Origin: CAG-791 sp963591995
Lineage (GTDB): Bacteria > Bacillota > Clostridia > Lachnospirales > Lachnospiraceae
Length of the DNA: 47,693 nucleotides
NCBI GenBank assembly: GCA_963591995.1
Contig: CAVAUJ010000016.1
Span: 1-47,693, forward strand
Direction of reading: 5' to 3'
In this document: positions 25,739 to 33,780 of the stretch, piece after piece
How the letters are laid out: every line of letters begins with the position of its first letter
Numbering within the stretch: position 1 is the first letter of the stretch
The notes under the pieces: model-generated
What the model saw: only the letters and a program-made list of their open reading frames with translations
The model's database searches: none
Told to the model about the DNA's origin: nothing
Program-made: the position numbers and the translations under genes

Positions 25739-27235
25739 TTATTCGCCCATCTGCAGCAGACCGCCGTTGCTGAAATACAGGTGTCCGATTTTCTCTCCCG
25801 TATCCGAATCATAGAGCAGAATCTGCACGTCAATGTCTCCGTTGTTGACGTAATCCAGCTGATTCTCATCGAGATTCTCCCCGACGCTGAGAAGATCATA
25901 GTTTTCGAGAGAAGTAAAATTGACCGTGCCGAAGCTGGTCCGGATGTTCTCCAGCGAAACCCTCTCCATGGTCTCTTCCGTCGTACCTGTGGCAGGATCG
26001 CGCACCAGACAATAGCCGTACGGTGCCCCCGCCATCGTTTCGATTCCCTCCGTCCCGGATAAATTCTTGATCAGCTTTTTCAGCGATTCATCATAAAAGG
26101 CGACGGAATCGTTGTTAATGAAGATAATGGAGCTGACATCATCAAAATTAAGGCACATCAGTTCCGCATACAGATCCTTCGGATGCAGGATGTTGTTCCG
26201 AATCTGCTGATGATAATCGCGAACCCCCTGCTCCCAGGCATCATACCCGGCCGTTCCTCTGCGATCCGGCACCCCCACCTCTTCCGAAAGAATTTTTCCG
26301 AGCCAGGCGGTTGTCTTGGCCGCGCCCTGCACATTCAGGTGCGTCTGGCTCTGCTGATCCGTTTCCGCGTTGATGATCCCCTCTACATAATTCATATTGA
26401 GAAACGGCACTTCGTATGCATTGGCAATGGCCTGTACGCCGTTGGCAATTCTCTGAAGATCCTCGTTCTCCGCAAAGGGCAGCTGCACCAGAATCGGGTA
26501 GATTCCCCTGTTCCGGCACAATTCCAGAATCTTCCGGAGATATTCCTTTCCGACGGTCTCCTCCTCCATGCAATCCGCCGGGTCAATCCTCTCATATACC
26601 TTCACCGAGGGGTCCACGGTATAGTGCATGGAGGCTCCCAGAATCGAGTCCCCCTCCGGTCTGCCAAAGGTCCCTTCGTAGTCCTCTCTGGTCAGCGACG
26701 ACCACCGGGAGTGGTAACGGATGAAGTCGAACCGGAACTCCTGCCGCAATTGCGGATCCTCCAGCAAATCCTCCAGTGCCGCCTCCTTGTTCACGGTCCA
26801 CGGGAAAAAGTCCATCACCTCATGCAGCTGATCCACCGCCGTGCTCCTGTCCTCTTCCGATGCCTCCTCCGACATAACATCCAGATAACGGTAGTCCTTC
26901 TCCAGAAGATACGTATCAATGACAACATACCCGGGCGTTCCGTAGTCCAGCGCATTGACCAGCTCCCAATAGGTCACCTGCATGACATTTCCGTGCCCTC
27001 CCAGGTTATAGGCCGCAATGCCGTAATCCTCGTACAATGCCGCCGGATTCACCCCGTTGATCATGTGGGAAGAGCCAAGGAGCAGCACATCCGCTTTGTC
27101 CGCCAGCTCCAGATACGGCCCGTTTTTCTCCCGGCTGTCCTTGCGTTCCACCAGCCGTGCCGCACCGAAAAGTGCTGCGCCCGTGAGCATCAGCAGGACA
27201 GCCGCCGATAAAAATCTTTTCGTTCTTTTCCTCAT
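25739..27235 (-). CDS. SGNH-like membrane-anchored protein, DltD/AlgJ-type context
   Basis: The 498-residue product has an N-terminal membrane anchor (about 8-26) and an extracellular domain that starts LLLGSSHMINGVNPAAL, a GDS-like SGNH block with Ser followed by His. The late His block that would complete the triad appears as QTHLNVQGA. Proteins of this kind next to an MBOAT gene act in O-acylation of surface polymers, as AlgJ/AlgX do with AlgI and DltD does with DltB. The start at 27235 follows AGGAGAACC. It lies 93 bases downstream of the MBOAT gene. The acceptor polymer is unknown, and catalytic activity is inferred. Confidence 0.8.
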   Translation of the reverse strand: MRKRTKRFLSAAVLLMLTGAALFGAARLVERKDSREKNGPYLELADKADVLLLGSSHMINGVNPAALYEDYGIAAYNLGGHGNVMQVTYWELVNALDYGTPGYVVIDTYLLEKDYRYLDVMSEEASEEDRSTAVDQLHEVMDFFPWTVNKEAALEDLLEDPQLRQEFRFDFIRYHSRWSSLTREDYEGTFGRPEGDSILGASMHYTVDPSVKVYERIDPADCMEEETVGKEYLRKILELCRNRGIYPILVQLPFAENEDLQRIANGVQAIANAYEVPFLNMNYVEGIINAETDQQSQTHLNVQGAAKTTAWLGKILSEEVGVPDRRGTAGYDAWEQGVRDYHQQIRNNILHPKDLYAELMCLNFDDVSSIIFINNDSVAFYDESLKKLIKNLSGTEGIETMAGAPYGYCLVRDPATGTTEETMERVSLENIRTSFGTVNFTSLENYDLLSVGENLDENQLDYVNNGDIDVQILLYDSDTGEKIGHLYFSNGGLLQMGE

Positions 27236-27328
27236 CCGGTTCTCCTGTCGGATTCCCTTTCCCGCGGATTGCATGCCGCAGGAAGCGCGCCGGTCCGGTG
27301 CGCTTCCGTAACAGATGGATCGCATTCC

Positions 27329-28810
27329 TCAGAACTGACTGTAAATAAAGGTGGACGCATCGTATCCCGGCCCCCAGACGCCGCAGACAAGGACCAGCAG
27401 CACCCCTCCGATCAGCAGCAGATACCGAAGCCACAGCCCCTGCCCGCAGATCCATCGCCGCAGGGAGATGCCCTTTTTCTGCAGGTGATCCCTCCGCCAC
27501 AGCAGCAGCAAGCCGGCCGACAGAAGGATCCAGTTGGGCGTATCCAGCCCCAGCTGCAGAAGGCTCCCGTCCGTCAGAACCCACGGATGCACGCCCTTCA
27601 TCGCACGGAAAACACCGACGGCCATGGACAGATCATCCGCCCGGAAGAACACCCATGCGGCAGATACCAGCACATAGAGGAAGGTCCTCTGCAGCAGCCG
27701 GTGGGAGTCACCCTGTGCATTGATTCCTAAAAATCCAGCCACGCGCCTTCGAAGCGGCTGTGTCACCCGCCCCGCAATCTGATACATTCCGTGCAGCAGC
27801 CCCCAGATCAGGAACGTGATGTCCGCACCGTGCCACAGTCCGGAGACGGCAAAGACCACCAACAGATTCGCGTATTGACGGAGCCTTCCCTTTCGGTTTC
27901 CGCCCAGCGGAATGTAAAGATAATCCCGAAACCAGGAGGAAAGTGAGATGTGCCAATGCCGCCAGAACCCGGCAACGGAGGTCTCCAGATACGGCGCCGT
28001 AAAGTTCTGCATCACACGGAAGCCCAGAACTCTCGCGGAGCCGATTGCAATGGCCGAATATCCTGCAAAATCACAGTAAATCTGCAGCGAATACAGAAGG
28101 GCTGCCAGCACCACCATGGTTCCCTTCCAGGCGTTCAGATCCCCGTAGACCGTGTTCACCACAATCGCAATCCGATCGGCCAGCACCATCTTGAGAAGGT
28201 ACCCCCACAGCATGATCATGGCGCCGCTTCGCAGATTCCCGTAAACGGAATCCTCCCTTAACGCACTCCCGTGCCCCTGCGATGCCTCATCCCGCAGTCC
28301 CTGCACCTGCGCCAGAAGCCCCTTCTTCCTTTCAATCGGTCCGGAGAGAATCCCCGGAAAGAAAGACACGAAAAGGGCATATTCCGCAAGGCTTTCCTCT
28401 CCGCAGCCCTCCCGGCTGCAGTCCATGACATAGCCGATCGCCTGCAAGGTATAGAAGGATATGCCGGCCGGCAGGAGCCTTTGATCGAGCATCCCCGGAA
28501 ACAGCATCCCCCAATACTTACAGAAGATGAGGATGCCAAGATTCCCGGTGATGCAAAGAGCCGGCGCAAGGCGGCGCAGCCTCCCTCCGTCCTTTCCCGG
28601 CTGTGCTCCGACATACCGCCCGGTCGCGTACGTGCTCACAATGGTGAACAGCAGGAACGGCAGACACAGCGGATTCCATGTACAATAGAAAACAAGGCTG
28701 CAGGCAAGAAGCGCTGCCGCCTTGAACCGAACGGGGAACAGATACCGTACCAGACAAGCTGCCGCCAAAAACAAAAGATAGACCGGCGACAGCATTGAGA
28801 TTCCCGTCAT
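27329..28810 (-). CDS. MBOAT O-acyltransferase (AlgI/DltB family)
   Basis: The 493-residue polytopic protein has about ten membrane segments. It carries the MBOAT landmarks: FFPGILSGPIERK, YCDFAGYSAIAIGSARVLGF, FWRHWHISLSSWFRDYLYIPLGG and the active-site region VSGLWHGADITFLIWGLLHG with the conserved His. AlgI-type enzymes pass acyl groups across the membrane to an extracellular acceptor. ATG at 28810 follows GGAGAGG; the longer frame starts inside the upstream gene. It lies between the WecG-type glycosyltransferase and the SGNH-like protein, so the three probably build or modify one surface glycan. Confidence 0.93.
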   Translation of the reverse strand: MTGISMLSPVYLLFLAAACLVRYLFPVRFKAAALLACSLVFYCTWNPLCLPFLLFTIVSTYATGRYVGAQPGKDGGRLRRLAPALCITGNLGILIFCKYWGMLFPGMLDQRLLPAGISFYTLQAIGYVMDCSREGCGEESLAEYALFVSFFPGILSGPIERKKGLLAQVQGLRDEASQGHGSALREDSVYGNLRSGAMIMLWGYLLKMVLADRIAIVVNTVYGDLNAWKGTMVVLAALLYSLQIYCDFAGYSAIAIGSARVLGFRVMQNFTAPYLETSVAGFWRHWHISLSSWFRDYLYIPLGGNRKGRLRQYANLLVVFAVSGLWHGADITFLIWGLLHGMYQIAGRVTQPLRRRVAGFLGINAQGDSHRLLQRTFLYVLVSAAWVFFRADDLSMAVGVFRAMKGVHPWVLTDGSLLQLGLDTPNWILLSAGLLLLWRRDHLQKKGISLRRWICGQGLWLRYLLLIGGVLLVLVCGVWGPGYDASTFIYSQF

Positions 28811-28823
28811 GCATTCCTCTCCA

Positions 28824-30407
28824 TCACTCTTTTTCCCTGCGGAACAGATCCCGCAGAAGACATCCCGTATATTGCAAATTGGTGACAATGTAGCGGCTGG
28901 CTAAGCGCTTCGGATCCTGGAACAGGCGGTAGAGCCATTCGAAGCCGATTTTCTGAACCCACACCGGCGCTCTTTTGATCGTTCCCGCGTAAAAATTGAA
29001 CCCTGCGCCGACGCCCAGCATGACGCCGTTCAGCCTTCCCGCATGCTCCGCCATCCACCGTTCCTGCTTGGGGGCTCCCAGACCGATCCATACAAGAGAC
29101 GCCCCCGATGCATTGATCCGGCGCACCGTCTCGGCGTCCTCCTCCGGCGTTTCCTTCCGGAAGGGCGGCGAAATCAGGCCGGCAATGCGGATTCCGGGAT
29201 ATCTCTCCTGCAGATTCACACGCAGCCTGTCAATGGTTTCCTGCGTGGAGCCATAGAAATAATGACTCACGCTGCCGTCCATCGTAGCCCGGAACACCGC
29301 ATCCATGAAATCCGGACCGGCGACCCGTTCCGCCCGGGAGTGCCCGTGCTTGTGCTGATAATCCGCGATGGGACTTCCGTCCGGGAAGGTATAGGCGGCG
29401 CCATTGAGAATTTCCATGTACGACGGATCCTTCTGCGCCATCATGAGCGTGTGCACGTTGGAGAAGCATAGATACGCTCCCTTCAGAGATTCTTCCTCCT
29501 CCACAAGGTCCAGAACCGAGAAGGCTGCGGTCTCCACATCCGAAACCACATAATCCACGCCGAACACTCGGCAGCGCTCCGTCAATGAATTGTATTCCGC
29601 AGCCGCAAAGGAGCCTGTGTCGCGGATCATCTTCGCAGGCAGAGCGTGTCCGTAGCCGAAGAGGAAAACCTTCACCGTCACCTTTTCTCTCCGCAGACTG
29701 CGGATGATGCTGTCGCGAAGTCCGCGCTCCGCTCCCGGCAGATACAGAACACAGCAAACGTCCGTTTCCTTCCGCTGCGTGCCGCCGGCCGTCCCGCTTC
29801 TCTCCTGCAGACGCTTCACCAAAGAGAGCAGCTCCTCTCCCTGCTCTTCCCCGCGCTGAAGATCCCACAGAAAAACATCCGCCACGCTCTCCCCCGCCGA
29901 AAGACTTCTGTCCAATCTGGCTCTGGCCAATCCCTCCCGGTCTCCTGTTGTCACCAGAAGGTATCTCGTCCCCCACAGGGGGCCTCCGGCCCGCATGCGG
30001 CGAAGGCTGGCGCAAAGCCCGAGTCTTGCCGCTCCCGTCAGAAGGACGTCCAGGAGAAACCAGAACAGCAATACCAGTCTGGATACCCTGATAAAGGTCT
30101 TTGTCATCGCGAGGATAACTATCAAGGCCGCATATTGCAGACTCTTTTCTCTTACAATGTGCATGACATTGGTAAAGGGATCCAGCTCCGCAATGTCATA
30201 TTCGTGATTCTTGGCTCTTCGATACGTGTTCCAGAACAGGTAGAGTAACAGATTCAGAATATAGATGATGCTGTACAATTGCACCTTCCACGGCTCGATC
30301 CGGCTCCACATGCGCAGGGTCAGAGCCAGAAAAAGCGCAGCGGATGTCGCCAGTGCATCCAGCAGGATAATGGTTCTTCGTATGGTTTTCCGGGACAACT
30401 GCCGCAT
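28824..30407 (-). CDS. Membrane-fused WecG/TagA/CpsF glycosyltransferase
   Basis: The C-terminal 240 residues form a GT26 domain: SNVHTLMMAQKDPSY, FPDGSPIADYQ, ERVAGPDFMD, WIGLGAPKQERWMAEH and GVGAGFNFYAG. This family adds ManNAc or related sugars to lipid-linked intermediates, as TagA does in teichoic acid synthesis. The N-terminal half is different: about four membrane segments (10-33, 44-61, 90-135) and a Rossmann-like region (about 150-270), resembling the N-terminus of CpsE/WbaP-type polyprenyl-phosphate sugar transferases, but with no such catalytic domain. The product has 527 residues versus about 250 for TagA. It is the first gene of the unit with the MBOAT and SGNH genes. Confidence 0.88.
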   Translation of the reverse strand: MRQLSRKTIRRTIILLDALATSAALFLALTLRMWSRIEPWKVQLYSIIYILNLLLYLFWNTYRRAKNHEYDIAELDPFTNVMHIVREKSLQYAALIVILAMTKTFIRVSRLVLLFWFLLDVLLTGAARLGLCASLRRMRAGGPLWGTRYLLVTTGDREGLARARLDRSLSAGESVADVFLWDLQRGEEQGEELLSLVKRLQERSGTAGGTQRKETDVCCVLYLPGAERGLRDSIIRSLRREKVTVKVFLFGYGHALPAKMIRDTGSFAAAEYNSLTERCRVFGVDYVVSDVETAAFSVLDLVEEEESLKGAYLCFSNVHTLMMAQKDPSYMEILNGAAYTFPDGSPIADYQHKHGHSRAERVAGPDFMDAVFRATMDGSVSHYFYGSTQETIDRLRVNLQERYPGIRIAGLISPPFRKETPEEDAETVRRINASGASLVWIGLGAPKQERWMAEHAGRLNGVMLGVGAGFNFYAGTIKRAPVWVQKIGFEWLYRLFQDPKRLASRYIVTNLQYTGCLLRDLFRREKE

Positions 30408-30464
30408 AAACGTCCCCCTATTCGTCAGGATTCAGGATACAGCAGTGACATTTTACCACAAACG

Positions 30465-30503
30465 CCGAAAAAGTGCCGCCGGGAAGAATATTCCGGCGAC
30501 ACC
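30465..30503 (-). terminator. Terminator between the ATPase gene and the glycosyltransferase
   Basis: GTGTCGCCGG pairs with CCGGCGGCAC around a 10-base loop and is followed on the minus strand by TTTTTCGG. It lies 70-100 bases past the ATPase stop, downstream of repeat copy 3. Confidence 0.8.
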
Positions 30504-30523
30504 TCACATTCATTCATCCGCGT

Positions 30524-30573
30524 TGCTGTACATATACCGGTTCGCGACGGGCCTGGCAGAGTTGTCCTGTCAG
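30524..30573. repeat. Interspersed repeat, copy 3 (partial)
   Basis: The core beginning GCGACGGGCCTGGCAGAG and ending TTGTCCTGTCAG matches copies 1 and 2 with a few changes. A CTGTACA block sits about 12 bases outside it, as in copy 1. The ATPase stop codon (30570-30572) is the TCA of the terminal TCAG, the same place as the MBL stop in copy 1. No second arm is seen. Confidence 0.7.
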
Positions 30574-32732
30574 CCTCGCTTTTCCGGCGCCGCCGCGGCC
30601 CCGGCGGCCTCGAGGCTTCGCTTCTGCGGATCTTCGATGGCGGTCTGCGGCATCAGATTCGACATGCTCTGCAGACCTGTCACCAGTGTGGACGTATTGT
30701 GCAGGAGTGCCGAGGTTGCAGGCGCCAGAATGCCTGCAATGCCCAATGCAATCAGACCGGCGTTGAAGCTGATGATAAAGCGGTAATTCCGATCGATTCT
30801 CTCCATCAGCTTCATGGAAAGATGACGCAGGATCACCAGCTGCCGAAGGTCCGATGCGCTGATCGTAATGTCCGCCACCTCCCTTGCAATGGCCGCGCCG
30901 TCATTGACGGCGATCCCAACATCCGCCTCGGAGAGTGCCGGTGTGTCGTTGACGCCGTCCCCCACCATGATCACCTTGCGGCCCGCCTCATGCTCCCTTC
31001 GGATAAAGGCTGCCTTGTCCTCCGGCAAAACCTCGGCGTGAAATTCATCCAGGTGCAGGGTGGCCGCCACAGCCTCTGCCGTTTTCTCGTTGTCACCGGT
31101 CATCATGCAAACCTTGCTGATTCCCTGCACGTGCAGGGCCTGAATCACCTCGGCTGCCTCCTCCCGGAGCGGATCGAAAATGCAGATCACCGCCTTCAGC
31201 CGTCCGTCAATGGCCAGGTACAGGTGTGAATATTGCGGAGGCAGCCGATCCAGACGGGGCCGGTCCTCTTCCGCCACCGTGCACTTCTCGTCCTCAAATA
31301 CGAAATGACGGCTTCCGATCACCGCCCGCTTTCCGCCGATCTCACTGGCAATGCCGTGGGCCACCACGTATTTTACTTCCGTATGCATCTCCGCGTGATC
31401 AATGCTCCGAGCCCTCGCTTCGTTCACCACGGCATTGGCAATGGAGTGCGGGAAATGCTCCTCCAGGCATGCCGCAACCTGCAATGCCGTCTGTTCGCTC
31501 TCGCCGTCAAAGGTTTCAATTGCCGCCACGGCAGGTGCCGCGTGTGTCAGCGTTCCCGTCTTGTCGAACACGATGGTATCCGCCTCTGCCACGGCCTCCA
31601 GGAACTTGCCGCCCTTTACCGCAATGTCGTAGGCTCCCGCCTCGCGAATGGCGGAGAGCACCGCCAACGGCATGGACAGCTTCAAAGCACAGGAGAAGTC
31701 CACCATCAGGGATGCCATGGCCCGCGCCACATTTCCGGTCAGAAGGTACACCGCCGCCGTCAGACCGAGAGAATACGGAACCAGGGAGTCCGCCAGATGA
31801 TAAGCCCGTGTCTCTGTGTTGGATTTGAGCTTCTCCGACTCCTCGATCATGCGGACGATCTGGTCGTATTTTCCGGTGCCCGCTCTCCGGGTGACCTCAA
31901 CCACGCACTCGCCCTCTTCCACTACGGTTCCCGCGTAGACATAGCTGCCGCCGGTTTTGACCACAGGCACAGCCTCGCCGGTCATGGAAGCCTGATTGAC
32001 GCTCATTTCGCCTTCCGTTACCACTCCGTCCAGCGGGATGATGTTGGAGGTGCGGACGCAGATCCGGTCGCCTGCCTGTACATCACTGACATTGACCAGC
32101 ACATCCTCTCCGTCAGCGGTCTTCATCCACACCTTATCCACCTTCAGGGACATGGACCGCGCCAGATCGCCGATGGATTTCTTGTGCGTCCATTCCTCCA
32201 GCAGATCTCCGATGTCCAGCAGCCACATGACCGAGCCCGCCGTGTTAAAATCGCCCGTCAGCATGGCAGCCAGAATGGCTGCGGCATCCAGCACCGGGAC
32301 CTGCAAATGGCCCCCGGCAAGGCAGCACAGTCCCTTCCAGATAAAGCGCACGCTCCTCGTCACCGTCCAGGCGATCTGCAGCGGCAGCGGCAGGAACAGC
32401 TTGCGGATGTAGCGTCCCGCAATCGTCATCGCCAGCTTGCCCTGATACTCTGCATTCAATGCCCTTCCGGTCTGCTCCGGTACCAGAGCGACCGCATTCG
32501 GATCCTGATAAGAAAAAGCACAGAGAGCCTCCATCAGCTGCTCTCTGTACTCCTTATTCCTGCGGTAGGTGATGATCGCATCCCCTGTTCTGTCATATAC
32601 CTTCACCTCCGCCACATAGGGCAGATCTCTCAGGTAATATTCCAGAATGTCCGCCTGATCCATCGACATTCGATACCCCGCCATATGAACACGCATGGTG
32701 TGGGCAGACTCGTGAAGAATCAGATATTTCAT
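30570..32732 (-). CDS. P1B-type metal ATPase with SCALKL motif (FezB-like candidate)
   Basis: The 720-residue protein is a P-type ATPase: TGEA (251-254), phosphorylation site DKTGTLT (Asp390), and MVGDGVNDTPALSEADVG. The metal-selecting motif in the membrane helix before the phosphorylation domain is SCALKL (347-352), in place of CPC or SPC. The usual HP of the nucleotide domain reads HS (HFPHSIA). Its first 80 residues look like a divergent HMA-type domain with no CxxC. I recall this SCA-type motif from the P1B-6 group, whose member FezB is part of iron-storage ferrosomes; substrate and role here are inference. It starts 5 bases after the DUF6110-like gene, so the two are one transcript. The last residues (AAAPEKRG) run into repeat copy 3. 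Confidence 0.9.
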   Translation of the reverse strand: MKYLILHESAHTMRVHMAGYRMSMDQADILEYYLRDLPYVAEVKVYDRTGDAIITYRRNKEYREQLMEALCAFSYQDPNAVALVPEQTGRALNAEYQGKLAMTIAGRYIRKLFLPLPLQIAWTVTRSVRFIWKGLCCLAGGHLQVPVLDAAAILAAMLTGDFNTAGSVMWLLDIGDLLEEWTHKKSIGDLARSMSLKVDKVWMKTADGEDVLVNVSDVQAGDRICVRTSNIIPLDGVVTEGEMSVNQASMTGEAVPVVKTGGSYVYAGTVVEEGECVVEVTRRAGTGKYDQIVRMIEESEKLKSNTETRAYHLADSLVPYSLGLTAAVYLLTGNVARAMASLMVDFSCALKLSMPLAVLSAIREAGAYDIAVKGGKFLEAVAEADTIVFDKTGTLTHAAPAVAAIETFDGESEQTALQVAACLEEHFPHSIANAVVNEARARSIDHAEMHTEVKYVVAHGIASEIGGKRAVIGSRHFVFEDEKCTVAEEDRPRLDRLPPQYSHLYLAIDGRLKAVICIFDPLREEAAEVIQALHVQGISKVCMMTGDNEKTAEAVAATLHLDEFHAEVLPEDKAAFIRREHEAGRKVIMVGDGVNDTPALSEADVGIAVNDGAAIAREVADITISASDLRQLVILRHLSMKLMERIDRNYRFIISFNAGLIALGIAGILAPATSALLHNTSTLVTGLQSMSNLMPQTAIEDPQKRSLEAAGAAAAPEKRG

Positions 32733-32737
32733 TCCGT

Positions 32738-33034
32738 CTATGCCTCTTCCTTGCTCTCATGCTCCGCAACAAAGGCCTTGGCCTCCTCCAAAGCTCTGGC
32801 CTCATCCTCTGCATAGCGCTTTTCATTGATGTCCGATGCATCGGCGCCGATGTCCTGGCAGTTCTCCTTCAGCGTTGTCGCTGTCTTTACAACCGCATCC
32901 TTGCCGCGCAGAACGGCAGCCGTGCAATGCGTATAAGCGGTCTTTGCCTCACGGCTCGAGAGAATCGAAATCCCCGCCGTTCCAAAGAGCACGCCGCCTG
33001 CAAACAGTCCCAGTTTACCCCAGTTCATTTTCAT
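32738..33034 (-). CDS. Small membrane protein, DUF6110-like
   Basis: The 98-residue product has one glycine-rich membrane segment near its N-terminus (GLFAGGVLFGTAGISILSS), then an amphipathic, charged helix with a HC pair (YTHCTAAVLRGKD) and an acidic C-terminus. This matches the small DUF6110-type proteins encoded beside P1B ATPases in Firmicutes. No enzymatic motif is visible. AAGGAAGG precedes the start. It is the first gene of a two-gene unit with the ATPase and is probably a partner or membrane-shaping component. Confidence 0.75.
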   Translation of the reverse strand: MKMNWGKLGLFAGGVLFGTAGISILSSREAKTAYTHCTAAVLRGKDAVVKTATTLKENCQDIGADASDINEKRYAEDEARALEEAKAFVAEHESKEEA

Positions 33035-33060
33035 GATGTCTTCCTTCCTTTTTCTGTCTT

Positions 33061-33090
33061 TCTTCGGTATCCGTTTCTTCGGTATCCGTT
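33061..33090. repeat. Two tandem 15-bp repeats in the leader
   Basis: TCTTCGGTATCCGTT occurs twice in direct succession in the leader of the DUF6110-ATPase transcript, about 30-60 bases upstream of the ATG. Confidence 0.85.
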
Positions 33091-33175
33091 TCTAACCTTC
33101 CCTGTGTCCGCAGTCCGTCTGCAAGTCCTTCCGTCGGAAAAGTCTGCGGAATCACCGTATGTTTAACTTTCCATC

Positions 33176-33204
33176 ATGTTAGATTCACGTGAATCTTTTG
33201 TAAA
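33176..33204 (-). promoter_or_regulatory. Promoter with 16-bp operator palindrome, DUF6110-ATPase unit
   Basis: On the minus strand TTTACA (33199-33204) and TAACAT (33176-33181) are 17 bases apart. The perfect palindrome AGATTCACGTGAATCT (33181-33196) fills the spacer, the classical position for a repressor. It matches neither the Fur nor the DtxR consensus that I know. Regulation by a metal sensor is inference. Confidence 0.65.
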
Positions 33205-33247
33205 GACAATCTTTCTAATGTGAAACCAACCCGCGTCAATCCCCCGG

Positions 33248-33289
33248 AACCGAAATATGCCGGGGCAAACAGAACTTTGCCCCGGCATA
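33248..33289 (-). terminator. Terminator after the DUF2325 gene
   Basis: A 13-bp perfect stem ATGCCGGGGCAAA with its complement around CAGAAC lies about 35 bases past the DUF2325 stop. The T-tract (ATATTTCGG on the minus strand) is poor, so efficiency is uncertain. Confidence 0.7.
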
Positions 33290-33323
33290 CCGCAGAATAC
33301 CGATCCATGCGTCCATCCGTTGT

Positions 33324-33602
33324 TTAAACGGCATGCTCTTCCAGAATCTGGTCCAGTGAGGAGATGGAACTCGTGTGGGAACGAATGACGGTGGTATTCC
33401 CTGCCGTTTCGTTCAATGCATATTGCACCATCTTGTGGGAAACCGTATGCGTGAACAGGATCATCAGATCCGGGGAACCGATGCGGTCCTTCATGCCGCC
33501 CTTGAACTTGCAGAATACCTTTGCCTCACAGCCGTGCTTTTTGCAAACCTCTTTGTATCTGCGCTCCATACATTCATTGCCGCCTATGATCACAACACTC
33601 AT
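33324..33602 (-). CDS. DUF2325 family protein
   Basis: The 92-residue product matches DUF2325: SVVIIGGNECMERRYKEVCKKHGC at the N-terminal strand-loop (split here by reading), then CKFKGG, and the late strand LMILFTHTVSHKMV. Function is not established; the Cys and His residues could bind a metal. The ATG at 33602 follows GGAAAG, and a longer frame upstream lacks support. It has its own promoter with a long palindrome upstream and ends before the ATPase unit, so it may share regulation with that locus rather than a transcript. Confidence 0.82.
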   Translation of the reverse strand: MSVVIIGGNECMERRYKEVCKKHGCEAKVFCKFKGGMKDRIGSPDLMILFTHTVSHKMVQYALNETAGNTTVIRSHTSSISSLDQILEEHAV

Positions 33603-33697
33603 CTGTCTTTCCTTTCGCCATCGACAGATGTCTCTGTGAATCCGCTCCCGCAATACCCATCGGCAAAGAAGCCGTCAGAGACATCCGCGCATTTGTA

Positions 33698-33750
33698 GTT
33701 AGTCATAGATAACTTAATTGAAGTTTATTATGACTAACCGCAAAAGTCAA
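33698..33750 (-). promoter_or_regulatory. Promoter with 41-bp dyad operator, DUF2325 gene
   Basis: GTTAGTCATA (33698-33707) and TATGACTAAC (33729-33738) form a perfect 10-bp inverted repeat; the inner sequence ATAACTT-AATTG-AAGTTTAT extends it. On the minus strand TTGACT (33745-33750) and TAAACT (33722-33727) at 17-base spacing overlap it. The TTAG..CTAA ends resemble DtxR/IdeR-type sites, but this is inference. Confidence 0.65.
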
Positions 33751-33780
33751 GACATCCCTGCGGACGACAACGGATGTATG

